Below, piece after piece: positions 43,595-53,347 of a DNA stretch of 64,000 bases (the first letter of the stretch is position 1; each line of letters begins with the position of its first letter). The position numbers and the translations under genes were made by a program. Source of the DNA: Nilaparvata lugens. Taxonomy: Eukaryota > Arthropoda > Insecta > Hemiptera > Delphacidae. Under the pieces are notes generated by a model. The model did no database searches and had not been told where the DNA came from. It saw nothing but the letters and a program-made list of their open reading frames with translations. The stretch is from the NCBI RefSeq assembly GCF_014356525.2, contig NC_052513.1, positions 45,436,819-45,500,818 on the forward strand, given 5' to 3'.

Positions 43595-43958
43595 CTTTTC
43601 ATGATCTCAATTATGAAAATTTATTGTTTAATCATTGACAAATATATTTTCTTGGTGAATACTATCATGAAATCTTTTTATTTGAAATAAAAGGCTAAGA
43701 AATTGTCAAAAACCACAGATTTATTGATAGTCAGAAAGACCGGTTTCGGTTGTTACACCATTGTCAATCTCTGATAATATATATTGTCAGCACGAGTTGA
43801 ATATATTGATCATTTCAAACAAGAATGAACAGTTAATATTACATCAGATAAACCGGTATCAGCTGTCCTCTAAAGAAGGCAGTGGCAAGGCAGAGGAATC
43901 GGCAACACTGTTCTCCTATCTTTATCCAGTGCCATTATAACGTGGACCTCATTATAGA
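43595..43958 (+). mobile_element. MITE1 right part carrying RET2
   Basis: From ctcaattatgaaaatttatt to ataacgtggacctcattata. Within it, 43695-43805 holds RET2 in reverse (aaccacagatttattgatag, ccggtttcggttgttacacc, tgtcagcacgagttgaatat). The left TIR half is missing. Head-to-head partner of 44362-44834. Confidence 0.85.
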
Positions 43959-44361
43959 TTTGTTTTCTCTCTCTCTCATATTGGCTTTATTCCCGTAAAA
44001 ACCAATTCTCCGCTACTGAGCATGATTCTCACACTTTCCTTGTTTTCGAGAAATTAACATAATAATAATTATCATCACTGTTATAAGGCAGAATTGACGG
44101 ATCGTGAGAGTGTGAATTAACTGCAACCTGGTTGAGGGTCACACCAGTTGTGGCTGCAGCTTCCATCTCTAATGACTTGTGCCGAAGATTAATTCATTAC
44201 TGTGATCATACACAGGCACCGCCCTAAACAATGAGGAATCAGATTCTAATTAATATTCTAATTACGGTGCCTCTAATTAAGAGAGCAATCCACTAAAGTT
44301 AACTCTTGTTTCTCAATGATGGAAACACAACTGTTATTTTTTTTCTTTGGAGAATTCGCTC
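43959..44361. other. Single-copy spacer with ATTA cluster
   Basis: Between two facing MITE1 copies. 44245-44290 contains ctaattaat, ctaattacgg and ctaattaag in under 50 bp, i.e. three TAATTA homeodomain-type cores. Also gttgtggctgcagcttccat. No open frame. A regulatory role is only a suggestion. Confidence 0.4.
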
Positions 44362-44834
44362 TATAATGAGGTCCACGTTATAATGGCAGTGGAGAAAGAT
44401 AGGAGAACAACGTTGCCGATCCTCTGTCTTGTTAATGCCTTCTATAGAGGATAGCTGATACCGGCATATCTAATGTGATATCAACTGTTCATTCTTGTTT
44501 TAAATAATCAATTATATTTAACTCGTGCTGACAATATATTTATATTATCAGAGATATCAGAGATTGACAATGGTGTAACAACCGAAACCTGTCTTTCTAA
44601 CTATTAATAAATCTGCGGTTCTTGACAATTTCTTATTCTTTCATTTGATATATTTTTCAATGATCAAATAATAATATTTCATTGTATTAATAATAATATA
44701 ACATTGTTAAAACATAATCTGGCAACTTTGCATAGCTAGAAAAGGATAGCGCTATCTGCTTTGTTGAATGATAGACAAGGATAGCAACACCAATGTTGGT
44801 CAAATGATGCCGTTATAACGTGGACCTCACTATA
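44362..44834 (-). mobile_element. MITE1 full copy carrying RET2
   Basis: Tataatgaggtccacgttat to ttataacgtggacctcacta. RET2 (44520-44640) begins at the same host position as in 43595-43958, after tatatttaactcgtgctgac. So the pair descends from one RET2-bearing MITE1. Confidence 0.92.
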
Positions 44835-44843
44835 TAGAAACAA

Positions 44844-45730
44844 TGGCCCATATGAATAAAATCAGAGCAAATGCTCATGAGCAAGAGCATGGAGCATAAG
44901 GTTTTGCTCATGAGCAAAAGGTAGAAGCAAAAGCATTTGCTCATTTTTATATGAATAAGCTTTACCTTATACTCTTACCTTATGCTCCTGAGCTCTGGAG
45001 CAAATGCTCACGTATTTTAAAGATTTTTCATCAGCTTATTCGCTTTTGTAGCCTTACTTTGTTTTTATAGCTCATGGAAGCGCTAAATATGCAAGTAGGG
45101 GGCACCGCTTGTGTTTGCGTCGTCTGCTCTGTTTTCTATTTATGAATGGTTTTATATTTTAGGTTAGTTGAGTTTAGAATTTTGAAATAATAGCGTAAAA
45201 AAATGTCATCTCTATAATGATCTTTAGCATATTCTTATAATATCAATAGCCTTCTTATAATTGTCTACAGTCTCATCTTATTAAATGCTTATTTCATATT
45301 TCGTGTTGGCTATTTTTATGACAGGTAGCTATCTTTTGTATTTATCTTTTGTAGGAATAATGATGATATATATCATGGTTGAATCTAAAAAGAGTTTTAT
45401 AGTTCTCAACTATTGGTTGTGATCGTATCTGATATAGTTTCCTCTTCCTCATACGAATTAGTTGAGCCATTCTACTATGAGCAAAAGTTGATAAGCTGCT
45501 CTAGACTAGACTCACCTTTTTTGAAGCATTTGCTTCAAAAGTTGAGCAAATACTCTAGTTTATTCATACAATTTTGAGTATAAGCTTTCACTTTTGAGCA
45601 AATGCTCAAACTATTTTTTTTTTGTTGAGCATGAGCAAAAGGTTTTGTTCACGTTTATTCATAGAAAATGAAGCAAATGCTTCATATTTTAGAAGTATAA
45701 GCAAATGCTCAACTTTATTCATATGGCCCA
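44844..45730. mobile_element. MITE7, 887 bp, with subterminal repeats
   Basis: TIR tggcccatatgaataaa at the left; the right end reversed reads tgggccatatgaataaa. The first and last 250 bp are dense in agcaaatgct and close variants in both orientations (gagcaaatgctcatgagcaa at 44869; gagcaaatgctcaa near 45597; gcaaatgctcaac near 45702), while the middle lacks them. Such arrays are usual transposase-binding sites of hAT-type elements. No transposase frame. Confidence 0.82.
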
Positions 45731-46340
45731 AAGAGTTTTGATTGCATCTCATTGGAGAGTTGGGAGCTATTTCACAAATTGATATTCTAAGATAAGAAGG
45801 ATGAAAATTGCTTTATTTCCGAAGAGGATTCTTAATTAGAGTGTAATAAGTTGAAAGATCCTTTCTGCAATATAATTATGCACGAGATTAAGTAGTTTCT
45901 CATTGAGCATTGGAGTTCAGTGGAAGATAATCTCTTGAACACGCTTCAGTAATGATAAGCATTCAGTAATGAGAAGACATTTCTGGGTCATGGAAACCCA
46001 ATGAGATTCTATTTCAAGCAAATAAAAGATGTAAGTAAGGCAATGAATGCGACATTAGCTATCTAAGGATACGCTATGAATAAGGATAAGGTTGAGCTAA
46101 GAATACGGATAAGCTAAGCATAAGGTAATTTCCCATCGGGTATTATTGCTACTACAATTGCAATTGAGGGGTATGCAGTCAATTACTTTATCCATGTAGA
46201 AGATTCCAAAATATCCTATTCAGTTTCCAGTCTCCAACATTCCAGTGAAAAATCATAGACTACACAACACTGACGTCTTAAATGATATATTCAGGCGGTG
46301 GGACCTTCCCGCAAGAGACTCCCCACCAACAAAATACATA
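45731..46340. other. Single-copy stretch
   Basis: Local repetition of aaggata/aataagg at 46065-46120. No gene seen. Confidence 0.4.
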
Positions 46341-46614
46341 CGAATTCACTTTTTTATTTGAATTGCATGCAATTGATAATCCACTCGACAGCTGATTTAT
46401 GATGAATAATTCTATAGTCTGATTTTTACTCTAATATTGGCGTATGAAGGAGGCTCCTTTTATATTATCTTTGAAATGCAAAATTTCCTGTCAAATTTCA
46501 TGAAAATCTATTACCGCGTTTCGCCGTAAATGACATGAACATAAAAACATATAAACATAAAGAGAAATGCAAAACCATCGACTTGAATCTTAGACCTCAC
46601 TTCACTCGGTCAAC
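46341..46614 (+). mobile_element. REP3 copy
   Basis: Gaattgcatgcaattgataa, aatcagctgatttatgatga-like, ggcgtatgaaggaggctcct, accgcgtttcgccgtaaatg, then the hairpin end gacctcacttcactcggtca. Matches 57051-57400 in reverse. The terminal hairpin with a GAGCGAAGTGAGG-type core resembles the HEL1 and REP2 ends. Confidence 0.7.
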
Positions 46615-46769
46615 AAATCCGAAACCATATCAACTCAAACGTTGTCCAAAAATATCATCTATCTTTCAACTACATGGAGAATACTCCAGCCTTATTCAAC
46701 ATTACTGTTTAGAGAAAATCAACAGCCACTCAATGGCGATGTTGAATAAAAAGAAACTCGCGTTTTGAC
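46615..46769. other. Spacer
   Basis: Nothing recognised. Confidence 0.35.
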
Positions 46770-47045
46770 AAGGAGAGCGCCGCTTGTCTAATTTATTAAA
46801 GTGGTCGCCGCCTCATGAGGAAGTATTTTGATTATGCGGTTGTTGTATTTAGGATCGCGATTAGAAATTCGCCTCTCGGAGCACACAGGAGCGAACTGGT
46901 TGTCCCTCTCACCGGGCACCAGGCAGCAATGCCTCCTTATTATTATTTGTCGAAAGCTGTTGAATATTGATGGCTGTGACTCTCCCGACAACCATATTCT
47001 TGAATTCATTAAACGCCAATAAATTCGGATATTGGAAACCAACTT
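46770..47045. other. GC-richer single-copy island
   Basis: Clearly richer in C+G than its surroundings (gtggtcgccgcctcatgagg, ggatcgcgattagaaattcg, tcaccgggcaccaggcagca). Overlapping 64- and 84-codon frames on opposite strands lack motifs. Could be a conserved non-coding element or an unrecognised exon; the sequence alone does not decide. Confidence 0.4.
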
Positions 47046-47253
47046 GACATTTTCACAGGTCGAGATGATGTGAGATAATATGCACGAGATTTGTAATAAT
47101 CGTGATTTGAACTCAATGCACGCTCTTATGCAAAAGATGGTATTATATTATGTAATTGATTTATCATGCCTTGATAAAATACAAGAGGGTACTGGATGAT
47201 TTTCGTTGTATTTCATGAAGAATGCTGCACACAGGGACAATAGTAGCTTCTAC
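47046..47253. other. Spacer
   Basis: Nothing recognised. The last 70 bp (tttcatgaagaatgctgcac, caatagtagcttctact) reappear at 48385-48440. Confidence 0.4.
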
Positions 47254-47924
47254 TATGGTGAGGTCCACGTTATAATGGCAGTGGAGAAAGATGGGAGAAC
47301 ATCCTTTGCCTTGTCCTTCTATAGACAGTTACTGTCTGATACTCTATCAGCTACTGTAGCTGATACAGGTTTATTGATGTAGTATTAACTGTTTATTTCT
47401 TTTTGAAATAATCAATTATATTTTATTAAGCAAGAAATTATACATTTCAATAATGAATTTTCATAATTGATATGAAATATTTTCTTAATTGATTATTGAT
47501 TTTACATAGTTGGTCAATTTTTACATAGACGATCTGGCAACAGAGCAAAGCGAGAAAGAGCGCTATCTCTTTCTATACGCTTTGTTGAATGATAGACAAG
47601 GATAGCAATACAATTCAAATTCAAATTCAAATTGAGTTTATTCACAGAAATCATTACAAATACAGTGCACATGTATAAATAATATAAATACTTGTGAATT
47701 TTCCCCACATAGACAAGTCTGTGTGGGGGGAAAGAGTTCTAATGAAAACAATTGATACTAAAAAGAAAATTATAAATATTTACAATACAGTATAATTTGA
47801 AAAATAAAAGTTGGTTAAATGTAGTGGAGAAAGTATATGTTTTGAATTGAAGTAAATTATATATAAATTGAAATTATTATAAATTGATAATCAAACACTG
47901 TCATTATAACGTGGACCTCACTAT
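47254..47924 (-). mobile_element. MITE1 split by a retroposon
   Basis: Tatggtgaggtccacgttat to ttataacgtggacctcacta. Contains private features: a duplicated gtagctgatac/tatcagctac patch, tacatagttggtcaattttt, and an inserted retroposon replacing the caataccattgctaatc segment. Confidence 0.9.
47612..47886 (-). mobile_element. Retroposon with AATTCA tail, inside MITE1
   Basis: Starts with tandem aattcaaattcaaattcaaa, then gtttattcacagaaatcatt: a reversed 3' tail. Contains the small hairpin cccacatag...ctgtgtggg. No coding. TSD not resolved. Confidence 0.65.
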
Positions 47925-47934
47925 AATATAATTA

Positions 47935-48290
47935 TGCATTTTATTTATTATTTATTTTACAAAGGCGACTTTCTAGAAGTATTTTAAGCCTAGGTGATGA
48001 TGATGATGGGATGAATGATAATGCAATGAAGGTAGAGTTATGAGTGAATAAAGATTATAGGTTATGCTATCCACTTGAATTGATTTCAAGTCCACTTATT
48101 AAGCAAGAAATTATATTTTTCAATAATGAATTTTCATAATTGATATGAAATATTTTCTTAATTAATTATTAATTTTACATAGTTGGAAGACGATCTGGCA
48201 ACAGAGCAAAGCGAGAAAGAGATAGCGCTGTCCGCTTTGTTGAATGATAGAGTCCACTTTTCAGTCCAGAAATAAATAGACTGTTAATTT
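47935..48290 (+). repeat. Old interspersed repeat holding a captured MITE1 segment
   Basis: Order acaaaggcgactttctagaa, ttttaagcctaggtgatgat, aaggtagagttatgagtgaa, ttataggttatgctatccac, agtccactt, [insert], ttcagtccagaaataaatag. The same order, inverted, occurs at 56940-57050 and 57684-57775. It may be a retroposon; its class is unknown. Confidence 0.6.
48098..48250 (-). repeat. Captured internal MITE1 segment, 9-bp direct flanks
   Basis: 153 bp of MITE1 interior (attaagcaagaaattatatt to gctttgttgaatgatag) with no TIR, flanked by agtccactt at 48089-48097 and 48251-48259. The related sequence near 57000 has a single agtccactt and no insert. It shares private variants with the MITE1 at 47254 (attgatatgaaatattttct, tacatagttgg). 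Confidence 0.85.
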
Positions 48291-48617
48291 TGAATTTGAT
48301 TTTATTAAAAAACGAATATAATAGAATGATTACATTCAATAAACTCTCAGAACTTGAAAGAAAGAAGATGATTTTTATTTTATTTCATAAAGAATGCAGC
48401 ACACTGGCGGCAATAGTAGCTTCTACTAGCTGTGACGGGAACGCGGAATTGGGAATGTCATGTAGGCCTACATATAAGTTCTAGACGTCTCCAATTCCGC
48501 GTTCCCTCGTCAACTAGTGGAAGTCAAGGTATATGGATAGATCAATCTTTCTATGTAGAGTGGAAGGTTCTATTGCCCCAGTGTGAAGGCTGCTAAAGAC
48601 GCTAGATATATTTTCCT
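48291..48617. other. Spacer with duplicated patch
   Basis: 48385-48440 repeats about 55 bp of 47210-47255. 48433-48450 (agctgtgacgggaacgcgga) pairs with 48490-48520 (attccgcgttccctcgtcaa) as an imperfect hairpin. Confidence 0.45.
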
Positions 48618-48690
48618 GTAAGTGGCAAGGCAGAGAATCGGCAACACTGTTCTCCTATATTCCTCCACTGCCATTATAACGTGGACCTGC
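48618..48690 (+). mobile_element. MITE1 right end only
   Basis: Agtggcaaggcagagaatcg to ccattataacgtggacct. Only the terminal 73 bp remain. Confidence 0.8.
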
Positions 48691-49565
48691 TTGATAACGT
48701 TGCATACTCTGAAATGCCCTCTAAATCGCGGTGTCGAGGCTCAATGACAAGTTTACTAACTGTCCGGTGATTGCAAGTCGTAAAATGCGTTAACATGAAC
48801 TCGCGATTTGGGCTGTTTAACTGCAGTTTAACTGACAGCGTTGTCAGTAAGTTCCGTTAAGCGGCAAACCACGATTAAGTGTAATATTCTTCACACGGTT
48901 TCTGAAATGTATCGTAGTTAATATCCTCGTTTTGCCGACAAATGGCCGTTTTAGCGTAACGGTGAATGATAATAATATCTGCTGCTGGACGGTGAAGTTA
49001 TTGTTATTTCGCACTTATAACAGGCCATGTTTTCTCTCAAGTTCTAGGGCAGTGCTCGAGGGTGGTTTCAGATAATACCGTGTCTTACAGTTATGTGGAG
49101 ACATTTTCTAGATTTTGATTAACAGCAGAATCGGAAACATTTCTCAATTTCAATTTGTTTCAGACAAAAGAGAAAATACATGGAATCTTCTAGAATCAAA
49201 TAATAGAGCAGAAAATTTGTATTTAGAGCAGTTGCATTTGTTCAAATGCTGATTAAAGAATAATAATTATCAAACGAAATACCAATTGAATGCTGAAGAC
49301 TTTTATCTAGAATTTCCATCTAGCTGTTTACCCTGTTGTCAATATTTGCAGTAGCAGAAGTCTTCGGGGTGATTTACAGCATTTGATGGTATTTGCGTTT
49401 GATAATGATTGAACAGATGTCGAGTGACTTGAAAACGGAATGACAGTAGCTTTTACAAAGTATTGATAATGGACGAACAAAAATGATTAATTTTGAAATA
49501 TCGTAGAATAGAAAAATCGATAAGCAATCGAATATTCTACACTATTTTGAGTCTCTCGAATACTA
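48691..49565. other. Single-copy stretch with a GC-richer part
   Basis: 48700-49080 is less AT-rich than its neighbours and has no repeat match (ctctaaatcgcggtgtcgag, ttaagcggcaaaccacgatt, ttttagcgtaacggtgaatg). No open frame. A candidate conserved non-coding block only. The remainder is AT-rich. Confidence 0.4.
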
Positions 49566-49656
49566 AGGCCTAGTTGCTCAAAGGCCATCTCTGATTGGTT
49601 CTCATGGAATTAATCAAGGTTAAAATTTAACCGGCTTTTGTGCAACCGGCTCTAAA
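49566..49656. mobile_element. MITE3 with deleted left arm
   Basis: Ctctgattggttctcatgga, aatcaaggttaaaatttaac, cggcttttgtgcaaccggct: the right arm; only a stub of the left (ggcctagttgctcaaa). Confidence 0.8.
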
Positions 49657-49840
49657 TATGTCAACATGTCACATTTACAACAAACTTTGCCGATTATAGG
49701 TATTTACCGTTTTTTGTATGAGCTTTAAAGACATTTAATTTCAATACAGTACCGTAATTTTATTCTAGTGTTTCAAAATCACATTGATCCAATCAATTCA
49801 ACCAACAAATTTGAACTGAGATAGATATACGCTCTCATTC
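49657..49840. other. Spacer
   Basis: Nothing recognised. Confidence 0.35.
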
Positions 49841-50201
49841 TATAGTGAGGTCCACGTTATGATGGCAGTGTTAGTTTAGCAAAAGTATTGCTATCCTTGT
49901 CTATCATTCAACAAAGCGGATAGAGTTATCTCTTTCTCCCTTCGCTCTGTTGCAAGATTGTCTTTTAACAATGTAGAATTCATAATTAAGTAACAAAATA
50001 TTCCATCTTAATTATGAAAATTCATTATGAAATCATTGAAAAATATAATTTCTTGCTTAATAAAATATAATTTATTATTTCAAACGAGAATGAACAGTTA
50101 ATATTACATAAATAAACCTGTATCAGCTACCGTCTATAGAAGGCATTGACAAGACAGAGGATCGACAACGTTGTTCTCCTATCTTTTTCCACTGCCACTA
50201 T
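49841..50201 (+). mobile_element. MITE1 with damaged right end
   Basis: Left TIR intact (tatagtgaggtccacgttat), right end stops within ccactgccactata, so the last 15 bp of the TIR are lost. Confidence 0.88.
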
Positions 50202-50429
50202 ACTCTTGAGGGATTACATAGAAACCGTACAGCAATTTATTCCTTTAAATTGCAAAGATCTCCAAACATTCCATTAAATCAGAGTTATTTCAATCTCGAG
50301 ACACATTCAATATGGAGAGTGCAACTTTATTAGAAATGAAACCACTGAAAGTGAAACTAATATTTTTACACCAACCGGTGGGTAGGTGGTCTTGAGAATG
50401 TAATAAGTGGTCAAAATACACTATAAATA
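50202..50429. other. Spacer
   Basis: Nothing recognised. Confidence 0.35.
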
Positions 50430-50546
50430 TATAGTGGGATCCACGTTATGATTGTAGCATTTCATCAGCATTCAGCATTTGTCTATCATTCGACAAAAGT
50501 GATAGCGCTGTCCTTCTCTAGCTTACACTGTTGCTAGATCGTTGTT

Positions 50547-51147
50547 GTTGTTGTTCTTCTTCTTTGACTGTGCCTTATCCCATTTAAATGGGGTCGGCAT
50601 TCCTTCCTCTTAGTCAGCCTCTCCACAAAGCCCTATCCAATGCTTGCTCTCTCCTCCAACCACTCTCCCGCAAGTCAGCCGCTATTCTATCTCCCCACCT
50701 CATCCTAGGTCTACCTCGTCCTCTCGCACCATCCAAAACCAAATCCTGTCCAACATAATTCTCCTCCCGTCGCTGTACATGCCCAAACCACCTCATCCTT
50801 GTCTCCTGCATTTTCTTTCCCAGTGGTCCAACTTTTACAGTGCTTCTGATCAATTCATTTCTTATGTTATCTCTTCTTGTATCCCCACACATCCATCTTA
50901 ACATTCTCATCTCAGTCACTTCCATCTTTCGTTCCTGTTTCTTTGAAATGGGCCATGTTTCTGTTCCATACAGCATAGCTGGCCTCACAACTGATCTATA
51001 CACTTTTCCCTTCATTTGACAATTCACTCTCTTATCATAAAGAACACCACTCATTTTTCTCCAGTTCATCCATCCACAATTTATTCTAAGCTGTATTTCT
51101 ACATAAAGCCCTCCATCTCTCTGTACACTTGAACCCAGGTACTTGGG
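50547..51147 (-). mobile_element. 5'-truncated non-LTR retrotransposon, 12-bp TSD
   Basis: Flanked by tagatcgttgtt at 50535-50546 and 51148-51159. The left end is the reversed 3' end: gttgttgttcttcttctttg tail, then gccttatcccatttaaatgg and ggggtcggcattcc. Contains the RT C-terminal coding described at 50614. A 5'-truncated copy with a long TSD is diagnostic of target-primed reverse transcription. Confidence 0.93.
50614..51147 (-). pseudogene. RTE-clade LINE reverse transcriptase, C-terminal part
   Basis: About 178 codons read without a stop on the minus strand to a TGA at 50614. In order: PKYLGSSVQRDGG, the thumb-like YDKRVNCQMKGKVYRS, VVRPAMLYGTETWPISKKQE, MRMLRWMCGDTRRDNIRNE, MRWFGHVQRREENYVG, RGRGRPRMRWGDRI and the end LDRALWRG. 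This series (VRPAxLYGxExW, LRWxxGxTRxDxIRN, RWFGHVxRR, RGRPxxRW) is characteristic of the C-terminal half of RTE-type retrotransposon polyproteins in insects. The endonuclease and the polymerase palm with its YADD-type site are absent, so no active enzyme can be made. The frame runs four codons into the MITE1 flank by chance. The uninterrupted frame points to a recent insertion. Confidence 0.93.
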
Positions 51148-51395
51148 TAGATCGTTGTTCAAAAACTTAAAAATATAACCAACATAATATTCAATCTAGA
51201 TCATATAAAGGTATCATTCAAACGTTATTTTCCCAGCGAATAACTCACTATTTTTAAACCAGAATGAGCAGTTAATTATTACATCAGATGTACCGGTATC
51301 AGCTAACCTCTATAAAAGGCAGTGGCAAGGTAGAGGATCGGAAACGCTGTTCTATCATCTTTTTCCACTGCCATTATAACGTGGACCACACTATA

Positions 51396-51699
51396 GTGCA
51401 TGATTGAATACCGTACTTGGAAGAGCTCTATGATAATTCTCGTTCGTCTTGATTTGATGTGGTAAGTCCATAGAGTATAGAAAGTAATGTAGTACAGGTA
51501 CATTACAGTTTATCGGAGTAGAGTATATTTTATCCTCTGTGGGTATTTCTTGTGGTCGCGAAAAAAATTGGAAGATAAATTGAATGAAAATGGAAAGTCC
51601 AAGATGGAAGAAAAGGCAACAAACTAATCCAGTGGGTCACTCTGATAAGTTTAGGATGAGGTTTCACAAACTTTTATTTTGCGCTTCACTTTAGAAGGG
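51396..51699. other. Single-copy stretch
   Basis: Nothing recognised. Confidence 0.4.
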
Positions 51700-52035
51700 T
51701 TATTTATTCATTTATTCTTGGACAGAATCACAAATCATATAAATATGATTAGGAAAAAACAACAGGCTTGGCCCAAATCTATTCCATTCCCAAATTTTGA
51801 TAAATTAATAAAATGTCCAAAAAATAGGTTATGTTTCTACTGTGAAACGTTCAAGTTCAATTTTCGTCCAAAACTATATATAAGCTAAACATTTTGAATT
51901 TGGAGAAATTAAAACACCAAACTATATTTAAATATAACAATTAATTATCACTTCATATTGAATTAATCAAGTTATTTTGTAAAATTTTGAACCCAAAAAT
52001 ATACACAACTTCTCTCACTAAGCACAGCTGATGTT
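51700..52035 (-). mobile_element. RET1-like element (long form)
   Basis: Tatttattcatttattcttg tail side, gattaggaaaaaacaacagg, cattcccaaattttgataaa, then cacaacttctctcactaagc. Parallels 4561-4880 including the shared end agcacagctgat. No coding. Confidence 0.5.
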
Positions 52036-52388
52036 ATCCTTTTTTATAATTTTTATTAAACGTGCAATTTCTGTTTATATGTTCATATGTTTAGATGTTT
52101 ATATGTTGGTATTTTACCGGATCTCGAAAACGGCTCTAACGATTCTCACGAGATTCAGAACATAGTAGGTTTATAATATAAAAATTCGATTGCACTAGGT
52201 CTCATCCCTGGGAAAACTCGCTGAAGAACATTAAAAGGATAATTATTATTCATCCTTGGAAAAACTGCTGATAATAATTATTTCGTCATCTGTTAATGAT
52301 GGAAGTGAGTGAGCAAGTTCATGTGTGGGACTGTGTCTAAATTTTGACTCAGCTGTTGAACTTTTGTATTCATTCAATCGGGTACTTA
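52036..52388 (+). mobile_element. REP2, diverged internal part
   Basis: Ggatctcgaaaacggctcta, acgattctcacgagattcag, gattgcactaggtctcatcc, gaaaactcgctgaagaacat, aaaaggataattattattca match 58531-58923 read in reverse. Both ends are diverged. Confidence 0.65.
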
Positions 52389-52514
52389 GAGCCAGTTGCA
52401 AAAAAGCCGGGTTATTCTCAATCCTGATTAATCCCAGTAGATCCATCTTTTTGAAATGGTCTTCTCTGATTTGGTTCATGTGAAATTTAAACGGCTTTTG
52501 TGCAACCGGGCCTT
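52389..52514. mobile_element. MITE3, diverged
   Basis: Agccagttgcaaaaaagccg to cggcttttgtgcaaccgggc, arms weaker than in the copy at 63613. Confidence 0.75.
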
Positions 52515-52778
52515 TGTGAGGAAAATTTTTGCATTTCTCTGGGAATTAATCTCAATTTACTGTGATTTGACAAAACATTTCTGTATGAACTATGAATGTT
52601 ATTATAATTTCTCCTTTCGTAATAATTTTTTTATGCTTTTGTATTCCAGGGCGAAGCTCGGTCCCTGATATTTAGATGTTAACTTCCAACTTTGGAAGTT
52701 ATCTGTAACTTCGGGTATCTGAAATTACTATAGTGATATAGGGTATATAGTGATATAGGGTATATTGATATACAGTAC
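52515..52778. other. Spacer with small tandem repeat
   Basis: 52725-52775 repeats tatagtgatatagggta. Nothing else seen. Confidence 0.45.
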
Positions 52779-53233
52779 TATAGGGGTCGAGGTTATAATG
52801 GCACTGTTTGATTAGCAATGGTATCGTTATCCTTGTCTATAATTCACAAATCGGATAGCGCCATCTCTTTCTTGCTTTGCTCTGTTGCCAGATCGCCCTT
52901 TAGCAATGTAGTATTATTAATTGATTATGCAAAATATTTTATTTCAATTATGGAAATCCATTATACAGTTATTGAAGAATATATAATTTCTTGCTTAATA
53001 AAGTATGATTGATTATTTTAAACGAGAATGAACAGTTAATCGATACATCAATAAACCTGTATCAGATACCGTATATAGAAGGCATTGCCAAGACAGAGGA
53101 TCGGCCACGTTGTTCTCCTATCTTTTCATAATTAGTATTTTTAGTTTTAATAGTTAGTATAATAATTTTTAGTATAATTAGTTTTTTAATATAGTATTTC
53201 AATTTTAGCCATTATAAACTGGACCTCACTATG
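52779..53233 (+). mobile_element. MITE1 with an AT-rich expansion near its right end
   Basis: Tataggggtcgaggttataa at the left, taaactggacctcactatgg at the right. Between tctcctatcttttc and the TIR there is a block of about 75 bp of ttagtata-like repeats (53130-53205) replacing tccactg. Confidence 0.88.
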
Positions 53234-53347
53234 GAATAAGGTAGCATACTTAGAATTTCATTCCCAAAATTGAAAAAACATTTTTCTGAGGGTGATGCGC
53301 AAATTAGCTCTAAGTTTGAGTGTGGGAAGAATAGAGATGTGAGATGA

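Larger units (their letters stand above)
50430..51395 (+). mobile_element. MITE1 split by an RTE-type LINE
   Basis: Tatagtgggatccacgttat at the left, ataacgtggaccacactata at the right. The interior is broken at the tagatcgtt position by a 601-bp LINE fragment. Confidence 0.93.

Noticed and set aside
43595..43958. Accgaaaccggt as a regulatory half-site cluster
   Set aside because: The motif belongs to RET2 and moves with it (also at 39985 and 44520), so it is not locus-specific.
46788..47042. 84-codon minus frame in the GC-richer island
   Set aside because: An equally open plus-strand frame overlaps it and neither shows motifs; kept only as a compositional island.
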